Assembly (NCBI GenBank): GCA_014529385.2
Contig: CM043966.1
Span: forward strand, 104,915,087-104,979,086
Origin: Adiantum capillus-veneris
Lineage: Eukaryota; Streptophyta; Polypodiopsida; Polypodiales; Pteridaceae
Reading direction: 5' to 3'
Length of the DNA: 64,000 bases
Below: more model-generated notes on this DNA
Databases searched by the model: none
What the model saw: the letters and a program-made list of their open reading frames with translations, nothing else
Told to the model about the DNA's origin: nothing
Position numbering within the stretch: position 1 is the stretch's first letter
The DNA itself: not shown here

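Larger units (their letters stand above)
59370..63371 (+). mobile_element. Chromovirus-type Ty3/Gypsy internal region with chromodomain
   Basis: Gag, pol and C-terminal chromodomain in the usual order, without identified LTRs. Related to the element at 37876-45197 but clearly a distinct, older copy. It has lost the protease active site, carries a changed RT catalytic residue, and has several frameshifts and stops. It lies in the 35.5-kb MED16 intron, antisense to the gene. Confidence 0.87.

Overview
This is nuclear DNA of a land plant with very long, repeat-filled introns. A fern is my best guess; a lycophyte or gymnosperm is possible, and the sequence does not settle it. Almost the whole window lies inside one host gene on the minus strand: the Mediator tail subunit MED16 (called SFR6 in Arabidopsis). 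Ten exons are visible, with GT-AG boundaries and matching phases. One runs off the right edge (63907-64000), eight cluster at 24289-28386, and the last is at 5290-5430. They encode about 590 residues of the C-terminal part of MED16. Two introns are enormous: 28387-63906 (35,520 bp) and 5431-24288 (18,858 bp). A broken second copy of the terminal exon, with its flanking DNA, lies past the gene end at 1437-2580.

The introns are packed with retroelements. Six to eight copies of one LINE family (ORF1 with coiled coil and RRM-like domain; ORF2 with apurinic-type endonuclease, reverse transcriptase and a C-terminal CCHC finger) lie on the plus strand, antisense to MED16. The best ORF2 is at 32594-35447. 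These LINEs start in, or end against, (TC)n microsatellites, always in the same orientation. Three copies keep a C-terminal motif that fits a PCNA-interacting (PIP) box, and the 3' ends share a short stem-loop.

Ty3/Gypsy elements of chromovirus type, several with a C-terminal chromodomain, are at 7546-9880, 11550-13440, 37876-45197 and 59370-63371. A gypsy of another type is at 29040-31340. Minus-strand fragments are at 48322-49630 (two RNase H domains, Tat-like) and 58880-59330. A non-autonomous LTR element carrying only gag and protease (18553-23712) is inserted in a LINE with a perfect 5-bp target duplication, so the order of events can be read: host intron, then LINE, then LTR element. 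Smaller pieces are two copies of a MITE-like repeat, two foldback hairpins, a Copia-type LTR/primer-binding site, and decayed NHL-like and LRR-like host gene fragments.

All the retroelement genes seem dead through stops, frameshifts or deletions, except that LINE ORF2 at 32594-35447 has a long open RT region with an intact active site but no 5' half. I saw no tRNA or rRNA genes and no CRISPR array.
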